NCBI GenBank assembly: GCA_963709075.1
Contig: CAVPUY010000011.1
Location: 62,001 to 126,000 of the forward strand
Length of the DNA stretch: 64,000 nt
Origin: Palsa-506 sp963709075
GTDB taxonomy: Bacteria; Actinomycetota; Actinomycetes; Streptosporangiales; Streptosporangiaceae
Direction of reading: 5' to 3'
The number at the start of each line of letters is the position of its first letter. Within the stretch, counting starts at the first letter, position 1. The notes under the pieces are model-generated. The model was not told the DNA's origin, ran no database searches, and saw only the letters and a list, made by a program, of their open reading frames with translations. Positions 31,213 to 42,554 of this stretch are shown piece after piece. Both the position numbers and the translations under genes were made by a program.

Positions 31213-31434
31213 GTGCTCAGCGACCTGGCAGTACTCACTCCTCCGCTTGTTGTCTGCGCGGCTTTGCTGATCGCCATCTGGGCGTTCCTGCGGCATGAGA
31301 TGGGTACCCACCCGCGAGCCGGCGATGAGCCGCCGTCTTCCGATATTTCGGCCAACGACCAGATCTCCGATCCTGGAATCGGTGAGCGTGCTGTGTCGCC
31401 CGATGCCGGGGTGGCCAATGACGAGCAAGGCTGA
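31213..31434 (+). CDS. Small single-pass membrane protein, unknown
   Basis: A 73-residue protein starting GTG 31213 (LSDLAVLTPPLVV), two bases after CAGGAGGA. One transmembrane helix (PLVVCAALLIAIWAFL) is followed by a basic HEMGTHPRAG and an acidic soluble tail. I do not recognise the family. It is divergent from the PHP-helicase gene and followed by a hairpin before lsr2. Confidence 0.6.
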   Translation: MLSDLAVLTPPLVVCAALLIAIWAFLRHEMGTHPRAGDEPPSSDISANDQISDPGIGERAVSPDAGVANDEQG

Positions 31435-31468
31435 AACTAGCCGACCGGTTGCCGGCCTCGGCAGTAGC

Positions 31469-31494
31469 ATGTCCCGGCAGTAGAGTCGGGACAT
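31469..31494 (+). terminator. Hairpin after the small membrane gene
   Basis: ATGTCCCG at 31469-31476 pairs with CGGGACAT at 31487-31494 over a ten-base loop. It lies 35 bases past the stop and upstream of lsr2. No U-tract, so termination is only a suggestion. Confidence 0.4.
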
Positions 31495-31684
31495 CGCGGG
31501 CATTGTCAAGCGCGTCCCGGGATGCTGATTACGGAGAGTTACTGCGACCTTCCGGAATGCCGTCATTCTCGTACTAGGCGCAACTCGCAGCGTGAATCGC
31601 GGTATCGTGAATTGTCAGACGCAACGGTTCTGGTATATGTTTGGCAAACCTAAAATGCTGGCTGCAGCGGAAGGGCTGGATCTC

Positions 31685-32017
31685 ATGGCACGTAAGATTA
31701 CGACGACGGTCGTCTGCGACCTTCCCCACGATGGCGAGGTCGTCAGTAAGGAGACAGTTTCGTTCTCCTTTGAGGGAACTGCGTACGAGATCGACGTGTG
31801 TACCGCGCATGCCAAGGAACTGCATGACAAGTTCAGCGCATACACCGGTCACGCGCGGCGCGCCGGTACCGGCGGCCGGCGGCGCCGGGCCCGCACCGGC
31901 CCTGGCCGCGAGCGGAGTGCTGAGATCAGGGCCTGGGCCCGGCAGCGCGGCCACAAGGTAAGCGAGCGCGGCCGCATCCCGGCGACGATCATCCAGGAGT
32001 ACGACGCCGCTCACTAA
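31685..32017 (+). CDS. lsr2: Lsr2 nucleoid-associated protein (xenogeneic silencer)
   Basis: A 110-residue H-NS-like protein that binds the minor groove of AT-rich DNA and silences acquired genes. The N-terminal dimerisation domain begins ARKITTTVVCDLPHDGE with FEGTAYEIDVC; the C-terminal DNA-binding domain has WARQRGHKVSERGRIP, with the RGR minor-groove hook. ATG 31685 is used, with GGAAGGG ten bases upstream; an in-frame start at 31592 adds residues foreign to the family. It stands alone between the PHP-helicase and clpC, a 22-bp hairpin closing it. Confidence 0.95.
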   Translation: MARKITTTVVCDLPHDGEVVSKETVSFSFEGTAYEIDVCTAHAKELHDKFSAYTGHARRAGTGGRRRRARTGPGRERSAEIRAWARQRGHKVSERGRIPATIIQEYDAAH

Positions 32018-32088
32018 CGGCGCTGGGGAGCGGGCGGGTGCGACCGGCGCCCGTGACCCGGCCTGTTGATCGCTCGCAGCGCAGTTTC

Positions 32089-32137
32089 CAGTCAGCGGCG
32101 CGCCGCGCGCCAGGTGCGCGCGGCGCGCCGCTGACTG
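32089..32137 (+). terminator. Perfect 22-bp stem-loop downstream of lsr2
   Basis: CAGTCAGCGGCGCGCCGCGCGC at 32089-32110 is exactly complementary to 32116-32137 around a five-base CAGGT loop. It begins 72 bases after the lsr2 stop. It has no U-tract, as is usual for actinomycete I-shaped terminators. Confidence 0.75.
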
Positions 32138-32149
32138 ATCCCCCGCGGC

Positions 32150-32166
32150 GTTCGCTCGGGGCGTAC
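32150..32166 (+). promoter_or_regulatory. Possible ClgR operator upstream of clpC
   Basis: GTTCGCTCGGGGCGTAC is an imperfect dyad (GTTCGC, five bases, GCGTAC) 190 bases before clpC. ClgR activates clp genes in actinomycetes through GTTCGC/GCGAAC-type sites. One half-site mismatch; no promoter was identified between it and the gene. Confidence 0.3.
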
Positions 32167-32356
32167 CTGGGAACACCTCACCGGGTGCCCTAGGTTGGAT
32201 GGGGTGAACGCCCTGCGCCCGGGGAAAGATTTAGCTGTGCGACCTATCGCATGAGTAACGTCGCACGGGTAACGTCGTCCGGCGCGCGGGCTAGCATGCG
32301 GAAGGACGGGGCAAACGCAGATTGCCTCCCCGACCGCTCTGTGAGGGAGCGACGAG

Positions 32357-34895
<2,539 letters not shown>

Positions 34896-34914
34896 ACACG
34901 CGACCCGCCAGGAT

Positions 34915-35784
34915 TCACCCGGGCAGCGCGAACCGGCCGCCCGGCAGCGGCTCGGCGAGGCCGTCAGCCACTAGGCCGTCCAGGGCACGGGCCCGCTGCT
35001 GGTGATCAGGCCAGGCCGCCTCGAGCTGGGCTGCCCGGATCGGGCCGCCTGCCTCGCGCAGCACCGCGAGCAGGCTGCCCCGGCAATGCCGGTCGCTGCC
35101 TGCATAGCGCGGGGCGGCCGGCGACCTGGTGCCCGGCGGGCTCCCGGCCAGCCGCCAGGAGCAGCCGGGCGCCAGCGGGCAGCCGGCGCATCGGGGCCGC
35201 GTGGCGGTGCAGACCAGGGCGCCGAGTTCCATCACGGCAACCGACCAGCGCGCCGCTTCCTGCCGCCCGGCGGGCAGCAGCGACTCGGCGAGCCTCGTCT
35301 CGGCGGCCGATGTGCTGCGGGACGGGAATTCCTGCCCCCGCACCACCCGGGCAAGCACCCTGCGCACGTTCGTGTCGAGGACCGCGTGCCGCTGCGCGAA
35401 GGCGAAACTGGCGACCGCGGCGGCTGTATAGGAGCCGACGCCGGGCAGGGCTGCGAGCGCGGCGAGGGCGGAAGGAACCTGGCCGGCGTGGTCCTCGGTG
35501 ATAACCCGGGCGGCGGCATGCAGCCGGAGCGCACGGCGCGGGTAGCCGAGCCGGCCCCATTGCCGTACCGCCTCGCCCGGCGCGCACAGCGCAAGCGCCC
35601 GCGGGGTCGGCCAGCGGTCCAGCCACGCCTGGTAGGCGGGCAGCACGCGCGCCACTGGCGTCTGCTGCAGCATGATCTCGCTGACCAGGATTGCCCAGGG
35701 CGAGGCGTCGGGCTGCCGCCACGGTAGTTCCCGCGCATGCGATGCATACCAGCTCAGCACCGGCGCCAGATACCCGTTCTCCAT
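34915..35784 (-). CDS. mutY: A/G-specific adenine DNA glycosylase MutY
   Basis: Removes adenine mispaired with 8-oxoguanine. The HhH-GPD fold has SEIMLQQTPVARV, LPGVGSYTAAAVASFAF and the catalytic Asp in VLDTNVRRVLARV; the iron-sulfur cluster loop is C-x6-C-x2-C-x5-C (CTATRPRCAGCPLAPGC). At about 289 residues it is short because the C-terminal NUDIX-like 8-oxoG-recognition domain is reduced to a small winged segment, as usual in actinomycetes. ATG 35784 gives the natural ENGYLAPVLSWY start; an open frame extends to 35841. Convergent with clpC. Confidence 0.92.
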   Translation of the reverse strand: MENGYLAPVLSWYASHARELPWRQPDASPWAILVSEIMLQQTPVARVLPAYQAWLDRWPTPRALALCAPGEAVRQWGRLGYPRRALRLHAAARVITEDHAGQVPSALAALAALPGVGSYTAAAVASFAFAQRHAVLDTNVRRVLARVVRGQEFPSRSTSAAETRLAESLLPAGRQEAARWSVAVMELGALVCTATRPRCAGCPLAPGCSWRLAGSPPGTRSPAAPRYAGSDRHCRGSLLAVLREAGGPIRAAQLEAAWPDHQQRARALDGLVADGLAEPLPGGRFALPG

Positions 35785-35921
35785 GACTGACACGATCCTG
35801 GCACAGCCACCAGACCTGGCGGATCCTGGCATCCGGCGCAAGTCCGCGACCTGCGGTAATGCACTGGTAAGGGCCGGCGGGTCGGCGGCTGGCCCCGGCC
35901 GGGCTCTTGCATACTCAAGGC

Positions 35922-36746
35922 ATGGGGGATCTTACTTTCCGTTACAAAAAAAAAGAAGAGAGGGTGGCCGCTACCTATTGGCGGCGGCGATTCTTCGCGC
36001 TGGTCGTCGGCCTTGCGATCTTCGCGGTGCTGGCCTGGTCGGTCTCGGGGGCGATCGGCGGGCCAGGGGCCATCAGGCCGGCCGCCAACGAGATCACCGG
36101 CCACCAGCATCACCACGCCGGGAAAGGCCCGCTGTCAGGAAGGCCGCGGCCTGCCACCGCAGCGCACCAGTCCACCGGGCCGTCGCAGCCGTCCGGCTCG
36201 TCCGGCTCGGCCGGGAAGAGCCCGGGCCGGCATCACCAGCGAGCCGCCGGCCCGCATCCGGCCCGCACGGCCAGGCGGCCGCCGCGGAAGGCGCGCACGG
36301 GGCAGAAACGGCCCGCCCGGCCGGCCCGGCATGGCCGCGGCCGCGCGCACGGCAGACCGCGAGCCTGCGCCCGGCGCAGTGTCGTGATCAGCCTGTTCGC
36401 CAGCCAGGTCAGCTACCCGGCGCACGCCAGGCCGGTGTTCGACCTGGACGTGGTCTCCACCGAGGGCAAGACCTGCACGTTCAACGTGGGTGCCAGGTAC
36501 CTGGCGCTGGTGATCAAGGCGGGCAGGAACCGGGTATGGAGCTCGGCCGACTGCCTGCAGGGCAGGAAGTCGCTCTTCACCGACCTGGTCAAGGGGGTGC
36601 CGACGGCGCTGTCGATTTCCTGGGACCGCCGGACGTCCGCGCCTGGCTGCAAGCTCGGGTCCTCGCCGGTGCCTACCGGGATGTACGTGGCCACCGCGGT
36701 CAGCGGGACGCTCACCAGCAACAAGGAGATCTTCCGGCTCCGGTGA
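35922..36746 (+). CDS. Basic membrane-anchored protein, unknown
   Basis: About 274 residues. A short Lys-rich N-terminus (GDLTFRYKKKEERV), one transmembrane helix (FFALVVGLAIFAVLAWSVSG), an extracellular His/Arg/Pro-rich linker of about 120 residues, then a compact domain with two cysteines (TCTFNVGARYLAL and APGCKLG) and an Ile/Val-rich fold. I do not recognise the family. A run of nine A at 35946-35954 encodes the KKK and is unusual in this GC-rich DNA. ATG 35922 has only a weak AAGG upstream. It lies between mutY and disA, convergent with disA. Confidence 0.65.
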   Translation: MGDLTFRYKKKEERVAATYWRRRFFALVVGLAIFAVLAWSVSGAIGGPGAIRPAANEITGHQHHHAGKGPLSGRPRPATAAHQSTGPSQPSGSSGSAGKSPGRHHQRAAGPHPARTARRPPRKARTGQKRPARPARHGRGRAHGRPRACARRSVVISLFASQVSYPAHARPVFDLDVVSTEGKTCTFNVGARYLALVIKAGRNRVWSSADCLQGRKSLFTDLVKGVPTALSISWDRRTSAPGCKLGSSPVPTGMYVATAVSGTLTSNKEIFRLR

Positions 36747-36753
36747 TCAGGAG

Positions 36754-37845
36754 CTATCCGTACCGCTCGAGTATCGATGACTCGGCGAGCCGGGAGAGCC
36801 CCTCGCGGATGCCCCGCGCGTGGGACTCGCCGATGCCGGTCACCTGCTGCAGATCCTCGACGCTCGCCGCCAGGAGCTTCTGCAGCCCGTCGAAATGCTC
36901 GACCAGCCGGTCGACCGCCGGCCGCGGCAGCCGCGGGACCTTGGCCAGCAGCCGGTACCCGTGCGGGCTGACCGGATGGTCCAGCGCGTCCGGGTCGCCG
37001 AATCCGAGCGTGGCGGCCACCTTGGCGACATCAAGCAGCTCGTCGGGGGACAGCTGGCCCAGGCCGGTCAGCACGGCACCCATCGCGAGCTGGCGGCCGC
37101 CGCCGCCGCCGGCGGTCATGTAGTCGAGCACCAGCAGCTCGCGCTCGGTCTCAGTGCCCGCCACCAGCTCGTCGAGCTGCAGGGCGAGCAGCCTGCCGCC
37201 GGTGCCCAGTTCCACCATGTAGCCCTCGATCTCGCCGGCGATACGGCGGACCATCTCCAGGCGCTGCGCCACGGCCGTGACGTCCCGGACCGTCGCGAGA
37301 TCCTCGATCTCGAGAGCGGAGAGGGCGCCGGAGACCTCGTCCAGCCGGAGCCGGTATCTCTCCAGCGTCCCCAGGGCCTGATTGGCATGCGACAAGATGG
37401 CGACGGAGTCCTCGAGCACGTGCCTGGTGCCGTCGATGAACAGCCCGATCGTCCGCATCGACTTGCTCACGGCGACGACCGGATGGCCGGTTTGCCGCGC
37501 AACTCGCTCAGCGGTGCGGTGCCGGGTTCCTGCCTCGTCCGTCGGCAGCGCGGGATCAGGCATCAAGTGCACGGCGGCTCGCACGATGTTGTCCGCCGCG
37601 GCGTCGAGGACAATGGCGCCGTCCATTTTTGCCAGCTCGCGCAGGCGGGTCGCCGAGAACGAGACCTTGAGCTCGAATCCGCCCGAGCACAGGTCCTCGA
37701 CAACCTGGTCGTATCCGAGCACGATCAGCGCGCCGGTATTTCCTCGCAAGATCCGCTCCAGGCCCTCCCGCAGGGCCGTCCCCGGCGCAAGCGCCGTGAG
37801 GGCTGCCCGGCGGCGCTCGTCTCGGCCCTTGCTCGCTGCAGGCAC
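36754..37845 (-). CDS. disA: DNA integrity scanning diadenylate cyclase DisA
   Basis: Makes cyclic di-AMP from two ATP and scans DNA for branched structures. The DAC domain has the catalytic DGA at residues 75-77 and RHRT at 108-111; a helical linker follows and the C-terminal HhH domain includes VEDLQQVTGIGESHARGIREGLSRL. 363 residues, complete. GTG 37845 is the start. It is downstream of radA on the same strand, and RadA is known to inhibit DisA in other bacteria. Its product should bind the riboswitch at 26358-26490. Confidence 0.96.
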   Translation of the reverse strand: MPAASKGRDERRRAALTALAPGTALREGLERILRGNTGALIVLGYDQVVEDLCSGGFELKVSFSATRLRELAKMDGAIVLDAAADNIVRAAVHLMPDPALPTDEAGTRHRTAERVARQTGHPVVAVSKSMRTIGLFIDGTRHVLEDSVAILSHANQALGTLERYRLRLDEVSGALSALEIEDLATVRDVTAVAQRLEMVRRIAGEIEGYMVELGTGGRLLALQLDELVAGTETERELLVLDYMTAGGGGGRQLAMGAVLTGLGQLSPDELLDVAKVAATLGFGDPDALDHPVSPHGYRLLAKVPRLPRPAVDRLVEHFDGLQKLLAASVEDLQQVTGIGESHARGIREGLSRLAESSILERYG

Positions 37846-37915
37846 GGAACCCCCGGGGATGAGGGACTAATGGACTATGGCACTCTATCGGCGACTCGGC
37901 GTGCGGTGGCCCAGG

Positions 37916-39351
37916 CTAGCCCAGGGCCACGGCGAGCGCCTCCCGGATATCCCCGGCCTCCCTGACGTCGGCCAGCATGCCGCCGCCCGGCCGGGCCTGG
38001 CCGGCTCCGTCGGCGGCCCGGCCGCCCCGTCCCCCGGCAGCCCGCCTGAGCCGCGCGGCACGATCGCGGTGCGAAAGCCCATCCGCTCAGCCTCGGCCAG
38101 CCGGCGCTGTATCCCGGGGACCCGGCGGATCTCGCCGGCCAGGCCGACCTCGCCGATCGCGACCAGCTGAGGAGGCACGCTCAGATCCGCCGTGGCGCTC
38201 GCTACCGCCAGCGCGACGGACAGGTCCACGGACGGCTCGGTGAGCCTGACTCCGCCGACGGTCGCGGCGTAGACATCCTGCTTGCCGATGGGTACTCCGG
38301 CCCGCCGCTGCAGGACGGCGAGCACCATGCCCACCCGCGAGGGGTCGAGGCCGGAGGTCACCCGCCTGGCCAGGTCCGCGGTGGATGCGCAGACCAGCGT
38401 CTGCACCTCGGCGACAAGCGGCCGGCGGCCCTCAAGCGCCACCGTTACGCAGGTGCCTGGCACCGGGTCGCGTGCCTGGGAAAGGAACAGCCCGCTCGGA
38501 TCGGCCAGCCCGATCAGGCCGTACTCGCCCAGCTCGAAACAGCCGATCTCGTCAGTGGGGCCGAACCTGTTCTTCAGCGCGCGCACCATCCGCAGCTGCG
38601 AGTGCCGGTCGCCGTCGAAATGCAGGACGACGTCGACCAGATGCTCAAGCGCACGCGGCCCGGCTATCGAGCCGTCCTTGGTCACGTGCCCGACGAGCAC
38701 GGTGGTCAGCATCTGCTGCTTCGCCACCTCCATCAGCGCGGCGGTCACCTCGCGGATCTGGGTAACGCCCCCCGGCGTGCCGTCGACGCCGGCCGCGTTG
38801 ATGGTCTGCACCGAGTCGACGATCAGCAGGCCAGGACGGACCGCTTCGACATGTCCGAGCACAGCGGACAGGTCTGTCTCCGCGGCCAGGTAGAGCTGCT
38901 TGCTGACCGCACCGACCCGGTCCGCGCGAAGCCGCACCTGCGCTGCTGACTCCTCGCCGGTGACGTAAAGCACCGGGCCGGCCTCGGCGGCCAGCGCGCC
39001 GGCCTCGAGCAGCAAGGTGGACTTGCCGACGCCTGGCTCCCCGGCGAGCAGCACGACGGCACCCGGCACCAGGCCGCCGCCGAGCACCCGGTCAAGCTCG
39101 TCCATGCCGGTCGGCCGCGCGCTGGCGCTGCTTGCATCCACATCGGTGATCGGGATAGCGGCCGCCGAGCCGGGAAAGATCGCCTGCCCGGTCCGGGCCG
39201 GCGAGCGCAGGCCGGCCCGGGCCTGGGCCGGGACGCGCGCCTCGGTGACCGTGCCCCAGCCTTGGCACTCGCCGCACCGGCCCGCCCATTTCATGCTCCG
39301 CCAGCCGCATTCCGAGCACTGGTAGAGCACGGCGGCAGCTGATTTTCCCAT
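37916..39351 (-). CDS. radA: DNA repair protein RadA, frameshift near the C-terminus
   Basis: Branch-migrating helicase of homologous recombination. An N-terminal zinc finger CSECG...CGECQGWG, a RecA-like core with Walker A GEPGVGKST, the KNRFG motif (ALKNRFGPTDEIG) and a Lon-like C-terminal domain are visible. After RRLAEAERMGFRTAIVPRG the apparent frame drifts into Pro/Arg-rich sequence ending at 37885. A missing base near 38000-38050 restores the genuine ending MLADVREAGDIREALAVALG and a stop at 37916, giving 478 residues. ATG 39351 is the start. Confidence 0.93.
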
Positions 39352-39481
39352 GGCTGGCACAGTAGTGGCCGCCGCCGACAATCCCGCGCTCCCTGCGGGC
39401 GCGGGCGCGGCCCTGGCCGGCATAGGCTGGCAGGCGCGGATATCGCAGGCTAGAGATGATCAGGACCGTAGGGGAGACGCC

Positions 39482-40339
39482 TTGGGCCGCATTGCACCGG
39501 CTTCGGGTGCGCTCGTGGCACTGTCCAGTGCCTCGGTTTTCCCCGAGCGGACACCGGACGCCTTCGAGGCGGCGGCCAGGCTCGGCTATGACGGCGTCGA
39601 GGTCATGGTGTCGCTTGACCTGATCAGCCAGGATGTGGACGTCCTGCGCAGGCTGTCGGACTATCACCAGGTTCCCGTCCTTGCGGTGCACGCGCCGTGC
39701 CTGCTCATTACCCAGCGGGTCTGGGGCCGGGAGCCGTGGGGGAAGCTGAACCGGGCCAGGGAGGCGGCCGAGAAGCTGGGCGCGCGGGTCGTCGTGCTGC
39801 ATCCGCCATTCCGCTGGCAACGCGAGTACGCGCGGGACTTCGAGGCCGGGCTGGCCAGCATGAGCGAGGAAACCGACGTGATCTTCGCCGTGGAGAACCT
39901 GTACCCGCTCCGCGCGCGCGGAGCCGAGGTGGCTGCCTACGCCCCGCACTGGAATCCAGTCGAGCTCGACTGCCGTCATGTGACGCTGGACCTGTCGCAC
40001 ACCGCCGTGTCGGGATCCGATGCCCTGGTGATGGCCGCTGAACTCGGCCCCAGGCTGGCGCACGTGCACATGGCCGACGGCAACAAGCCCGGCCTGCCCG
40101 ACGAGCACCTGGTGCCTGGCCGCGGCGGCCAGCCGTGCGCCGAGTTGCTGCACCAGCTCAGGGCAAACCAGTACGCCGGGGTGGTGGTGCTTGAGGTGAA
40201 CACGCGGCGCGCGCTGGCCAGCGATGCGCGGCAGGCAGACCTGGCCGAGGCACTCGCGTTCACCCGGCACCATCTTGGCCAGTACGGCCCGCTGGCGCCG
40301 GCTACGCCTCAAGGATCAGGGTCACAGGACCGTCATTGA
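39482..40339 (+). CDS. Sugar phosphate isomerase/epimerase-type TIM barrel
   Basis: AP-endonuclease-2-like TIM barrel with LSSASVFPER, GYDGVEVMV, AVHAPCLL, VVLHPPFRW, FAVENL, LDLSHTAV and LAHVHMADG, which supply metal and proton-transfer residues. The TTG at 39482, five bases after GGGGAG, is preferred over upstream open frame to 39350. Usually found beside radA in actinomycetes; substrate unknown. Its 3' end overlaps the dtd 3' end by 38 bases on the opposite strand. Confidence 0.8.
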   Translation: MGRIAPASGALVALSSASVFPERTPDAFEAAARLGYDGVEVMVSLDLISQDVDVLRRLSDYHQVPVLAVHAPCLLITQRVWGREPWGKLNRAREAAEKLGARVVVLHPPFRWQREYARDFEAGLASMSEETDVIFAVENLYPLRARGAEVAAYAPHWNPVELDCRHVTLDLSHTAVSGSDALVMAAELGPRLAHVHMADGNKPGLPDEHLVPGRGGQPCAELLHQLRANQYAGVVVLEVNTRRALASDARQADLAEALAFTRHHLGQYGPLAPATPQGSGSQDRH

Positions 40340-40727
40340 CCAGCATGACCTTCATGTCCGCGCCGAATACGCCTGTCTGCACCTCCGCGCCGAGGCCGCG
40401 CAGCGCGTCGGCGAACGCGTCGACGAGCGGCTCGGCGACCGGCCTCGGCGCTGCCGCCTGCCACGTCGGCCGCCTTCCCCTGGCCGTCTCCGCGTAGAGC
40501 GTGAACTGGCTGATGACCAGCAGCGGCGCTCCCGTTTCCGCGCAGGACCGCTCGCCTTGCAGGATGCGGAGATGGTAAATCTTGCGGGCAAGCGCTGTGG
40601 CTGCCGCTGGCGTGTCGGCGTGCGTCACTCCGACAAGCACGACCAGGCCGGGCCTGGCCAGCGAGCCGACGATCGCCCCGGCAACCTCGACGCTCGCGGT
40701 ACTTGCCCGCTGGACCACAGCTCGCAC
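40302..40727 (-). CDS. dtd: D-aminoacyl-tRNA deacylase
   Basis: Hydrolyses D-amino acids mis-attached to tRNA. The signatures are RAVVQRASTASVEV at the start, LLVISQFTLYAE with catalytic residues, and the C-terminal MLVNDGPVT Gly-Pro motif. 141 residues from GTG 40727, chosen because family members start MRAVVQR and GGAAG lies about ten bases upstream; an ATG at 40745 would add six residues. The end overlaps the convergent isomerase gene. Confidence 0.93.
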   Translation of the reverse strand: MRAVVQRASTASVEVAGAIVGSLARPGLVVLVGVTHADTPAAATALARKIYHLRILQGERSCAETGAPLLVISQFTLYAETARGRRPTWQAAAPRPVAEPLVDAFADALRGLGAEVQTGVFGADMKVMLVNDGPVTLILEA

Positions 40728-40745
40728 GAGAAGGCATTCTTCCAT

Positions 40746-41204
40746 GCGTGCCCTGGTGAAGCCGCAGTACAGCCCTGTTTCCTGACCTGGCCTTCTTATT
40801 AAGAACGCTTGCTAAATCTAGGCGGAGGCTAGCACTTGGCCCGCCAATCTTCCGCACAAGCATGCCGTCTCCCAGCCGTTCAACGGCACAGCGCTGTCTG
40901 ACCCGGCTGGCCGTAGTCGAACTCCTCCTGGGTAATCCCCGGCCTTTGCCTGCCGGGCTGCGGAGGCGGCGAGCATGGTCGGCTCGGCGACGTGCGGTGC
41001 CCTTGCGCGTGCTCGCATGCGGGCCTTTCTGCCAGCGGCGACAGGCACGGTGGGACCTGTGCCGCATGGGGAAGATGCGGGAGGTCCTCCCCTGGCCGGG
41101 GCAGGGAAGCTGCGTCCGATGTCCGCAGCCTGCCCGGCCAGGTGCCTCCTGACATCCGCACCGGGGCGAGGATACGGTAAGCGGCAGGGCAGGGGGCATA
41201 GTCA
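40746..41204. other. 459-base intergenic region between dtd and the phosphoesterase
   Basis: Short open frames on both strands here lack family resemblance or ribosome sites. Likely holds the promoters of the divergent dtd and phosphoesterase genes. No RNA gene or repeat was recognised. Confidence 0.4.
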
Positions 41205-42203
41205 ATGAGATCAGCATGGGCGGCGGCCCTGGCCTTGGTGGCGCTAGCGGTAGTGACTGCCGTCACCTGGCCGTTCCCGGCAGGCCCGGGTCCGCTATGC
41301 GGTCAGACGCCAGCGGCGGCGCCGGCCGTGCGGCACGTCATCATCGTGATGCTGGAGAACCGTGCCTACGGCCAGGTGGCGGGCAGCCCGGCTGCTCCGT
41401 ACGAAACGCGGCTCGCCCGCGCGTGCGGCAACGCCACCGAGGCGTTCGGCGCGACGCATGGCAGCGCTTCGAACTACCTGGCCGGCTCCGGCGGGCAATA
41501 CCCGTCCTCCTCTTTGCACGGCTGCAACTATCCTGCCTGCGCCAGCAATGAGAACAATCTCTACCAGCAGCTTGACGGCGCCGGGCTGACCTGGAAGGCG
41601 TACGAGGAATCCATGCCATCGGCATGTGACAAATCCAGCGCGTGGCCGTACAAGATCGGCCATAATCCGGCGATCTTCTACACCGGGATCAGCGCCGCGG
41701 AATGCCGCGCCGATGATGTTCCCGTGGCCAGTATGACCGCCAGGTCCGGGATGTTCTATGACGACCTGCAGAACGGCACCCTCCCATCGGTCGCCTGGGT
41801 GACCCCGGACAGAAATAACGACGGGGAAAAACGCTGTGGGAGATCATGCGCCCTGAGATCTGCGGATACGTGGCTGCGAGGATTCCTCACGCTGGTCACG
41901 GAGACCCCGGCCTACCAGAACGGCTCCATCCTCGTCCTGGTGACTTACGACGAAGGCAGAGGACGGGACAACGAGTTCGGCGAGAACTGCGCCAATGAGA
42001 CAGCGGACCTGGCCGGGTCGCAGCCAAGCTGCCATGTGCCGCTCCTCGTGATCTGGCAGTACGCGAAACCTGGCAGCAACAGCACCTTCTTTACCCTCTA
42101 CTCGATCACCCGGACCGTCGAGGACATGTTCGGCCTGCCCTGCCTGGCGCATGCCTGCGACCCCGCGACCGCCAGCCTGGCGGGCAGCGGGTTCGGACTC
42201 TGA
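41205..42203 (+). CDS. Secreted phosphoesterase (acid phosphatase/phospholipase C family)
   Basis: An N-terminal signal peptide (AAALALVALAVVTAVTWPF) precedes a PF04185-type alkaline-phosphatase-fold domain: HVIIVMLENRAYGQVAG at the metal-binding start, GATHGSASNYLA, ESMPSACD, NDGEKRCG and LVLVTYDEGRGRDN. These resemble secreted phosphatases of soil actinomycetes. 332 residues. There are several cysteines likely forming disulphides. No clear operon partner. ATG 41205. Substrate could be phospholipid or phosphate ester. Confidence 0.82.
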   Translation: MRSAWAAALALVALAVVTAVTWPFPAGPGPLCGQTPAAAPAVRHVIIVMLENRAYGQVAGSPAAPYETRLARACGNATEAFGATHGSASNYLAGSGGQYPSSSLHGCNYPACASNENNLYQQLDGAGLTWKAYEESMPSACDKSSAWPYKIGHNPAIFYTGISAAECRADDVPVASMTARSGMFYDDLQNGTLPSVAWVTPDRNNDGEKRCGRSCALRSADTWLRGFLTLVTETPAYQNGSILVLVTYDEGRGRDNEFGENCANETADLAGSQPSCHVPLLVIWQYAKPGSNSTFFTLYSITRTVEDMFGLPCLAHACDPATASLAGSGFGL

Positions 42204-42554
42204 TGCCGTTGAGTAGCTGTTTCGCGCGATGTAAATGCGTCCAGCCCAACCAGGCAGACGCTGCCCGGCGTCGGCCAAGGCCGTCATGGAGCGCGCCGGG
42301 ACCCCCCTGAGCGCCGTGTCGGTGGCCTCGGCGCCCGGCAGCGCGAGCAGTTCCTGGCGGAGTTCACCGGCCAGCGAGGCCCCGCCGATGGCGCGGATGT
42401 GCTCCTCGTCCGGAGGGTGCGGAACTGCGCTTCGGGCCTGTATGTCACAGGCGGTTGATCTTCGCTGACCCGGTGTTGTAACCCAGGTTCCGGCGCTGCG
42501 CGTCAACTACGGCATCAGGCGTCAGCCTGGCAGTCAATCGGAAGGGGGGGCCAT
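42204..42554. other. 351-base intergenic region before the secreted lectin gene
   Basis: Contains open but unconvincing frames on both strands. The minus-strand frame ends in the phosphoesterase gene and resembles no family. A GGAAGGGGGGG ribosome site at about 42540-42550 serves the next gene. Confidence 0.4.

Noticed and set aside
42206..42506. Minus-strand frame with LAGELRQELLALPG-type sequence
   Set aside because: No ribosome site, no recognisable domain, and it runs into the antisense of the phosphoesterase gene.
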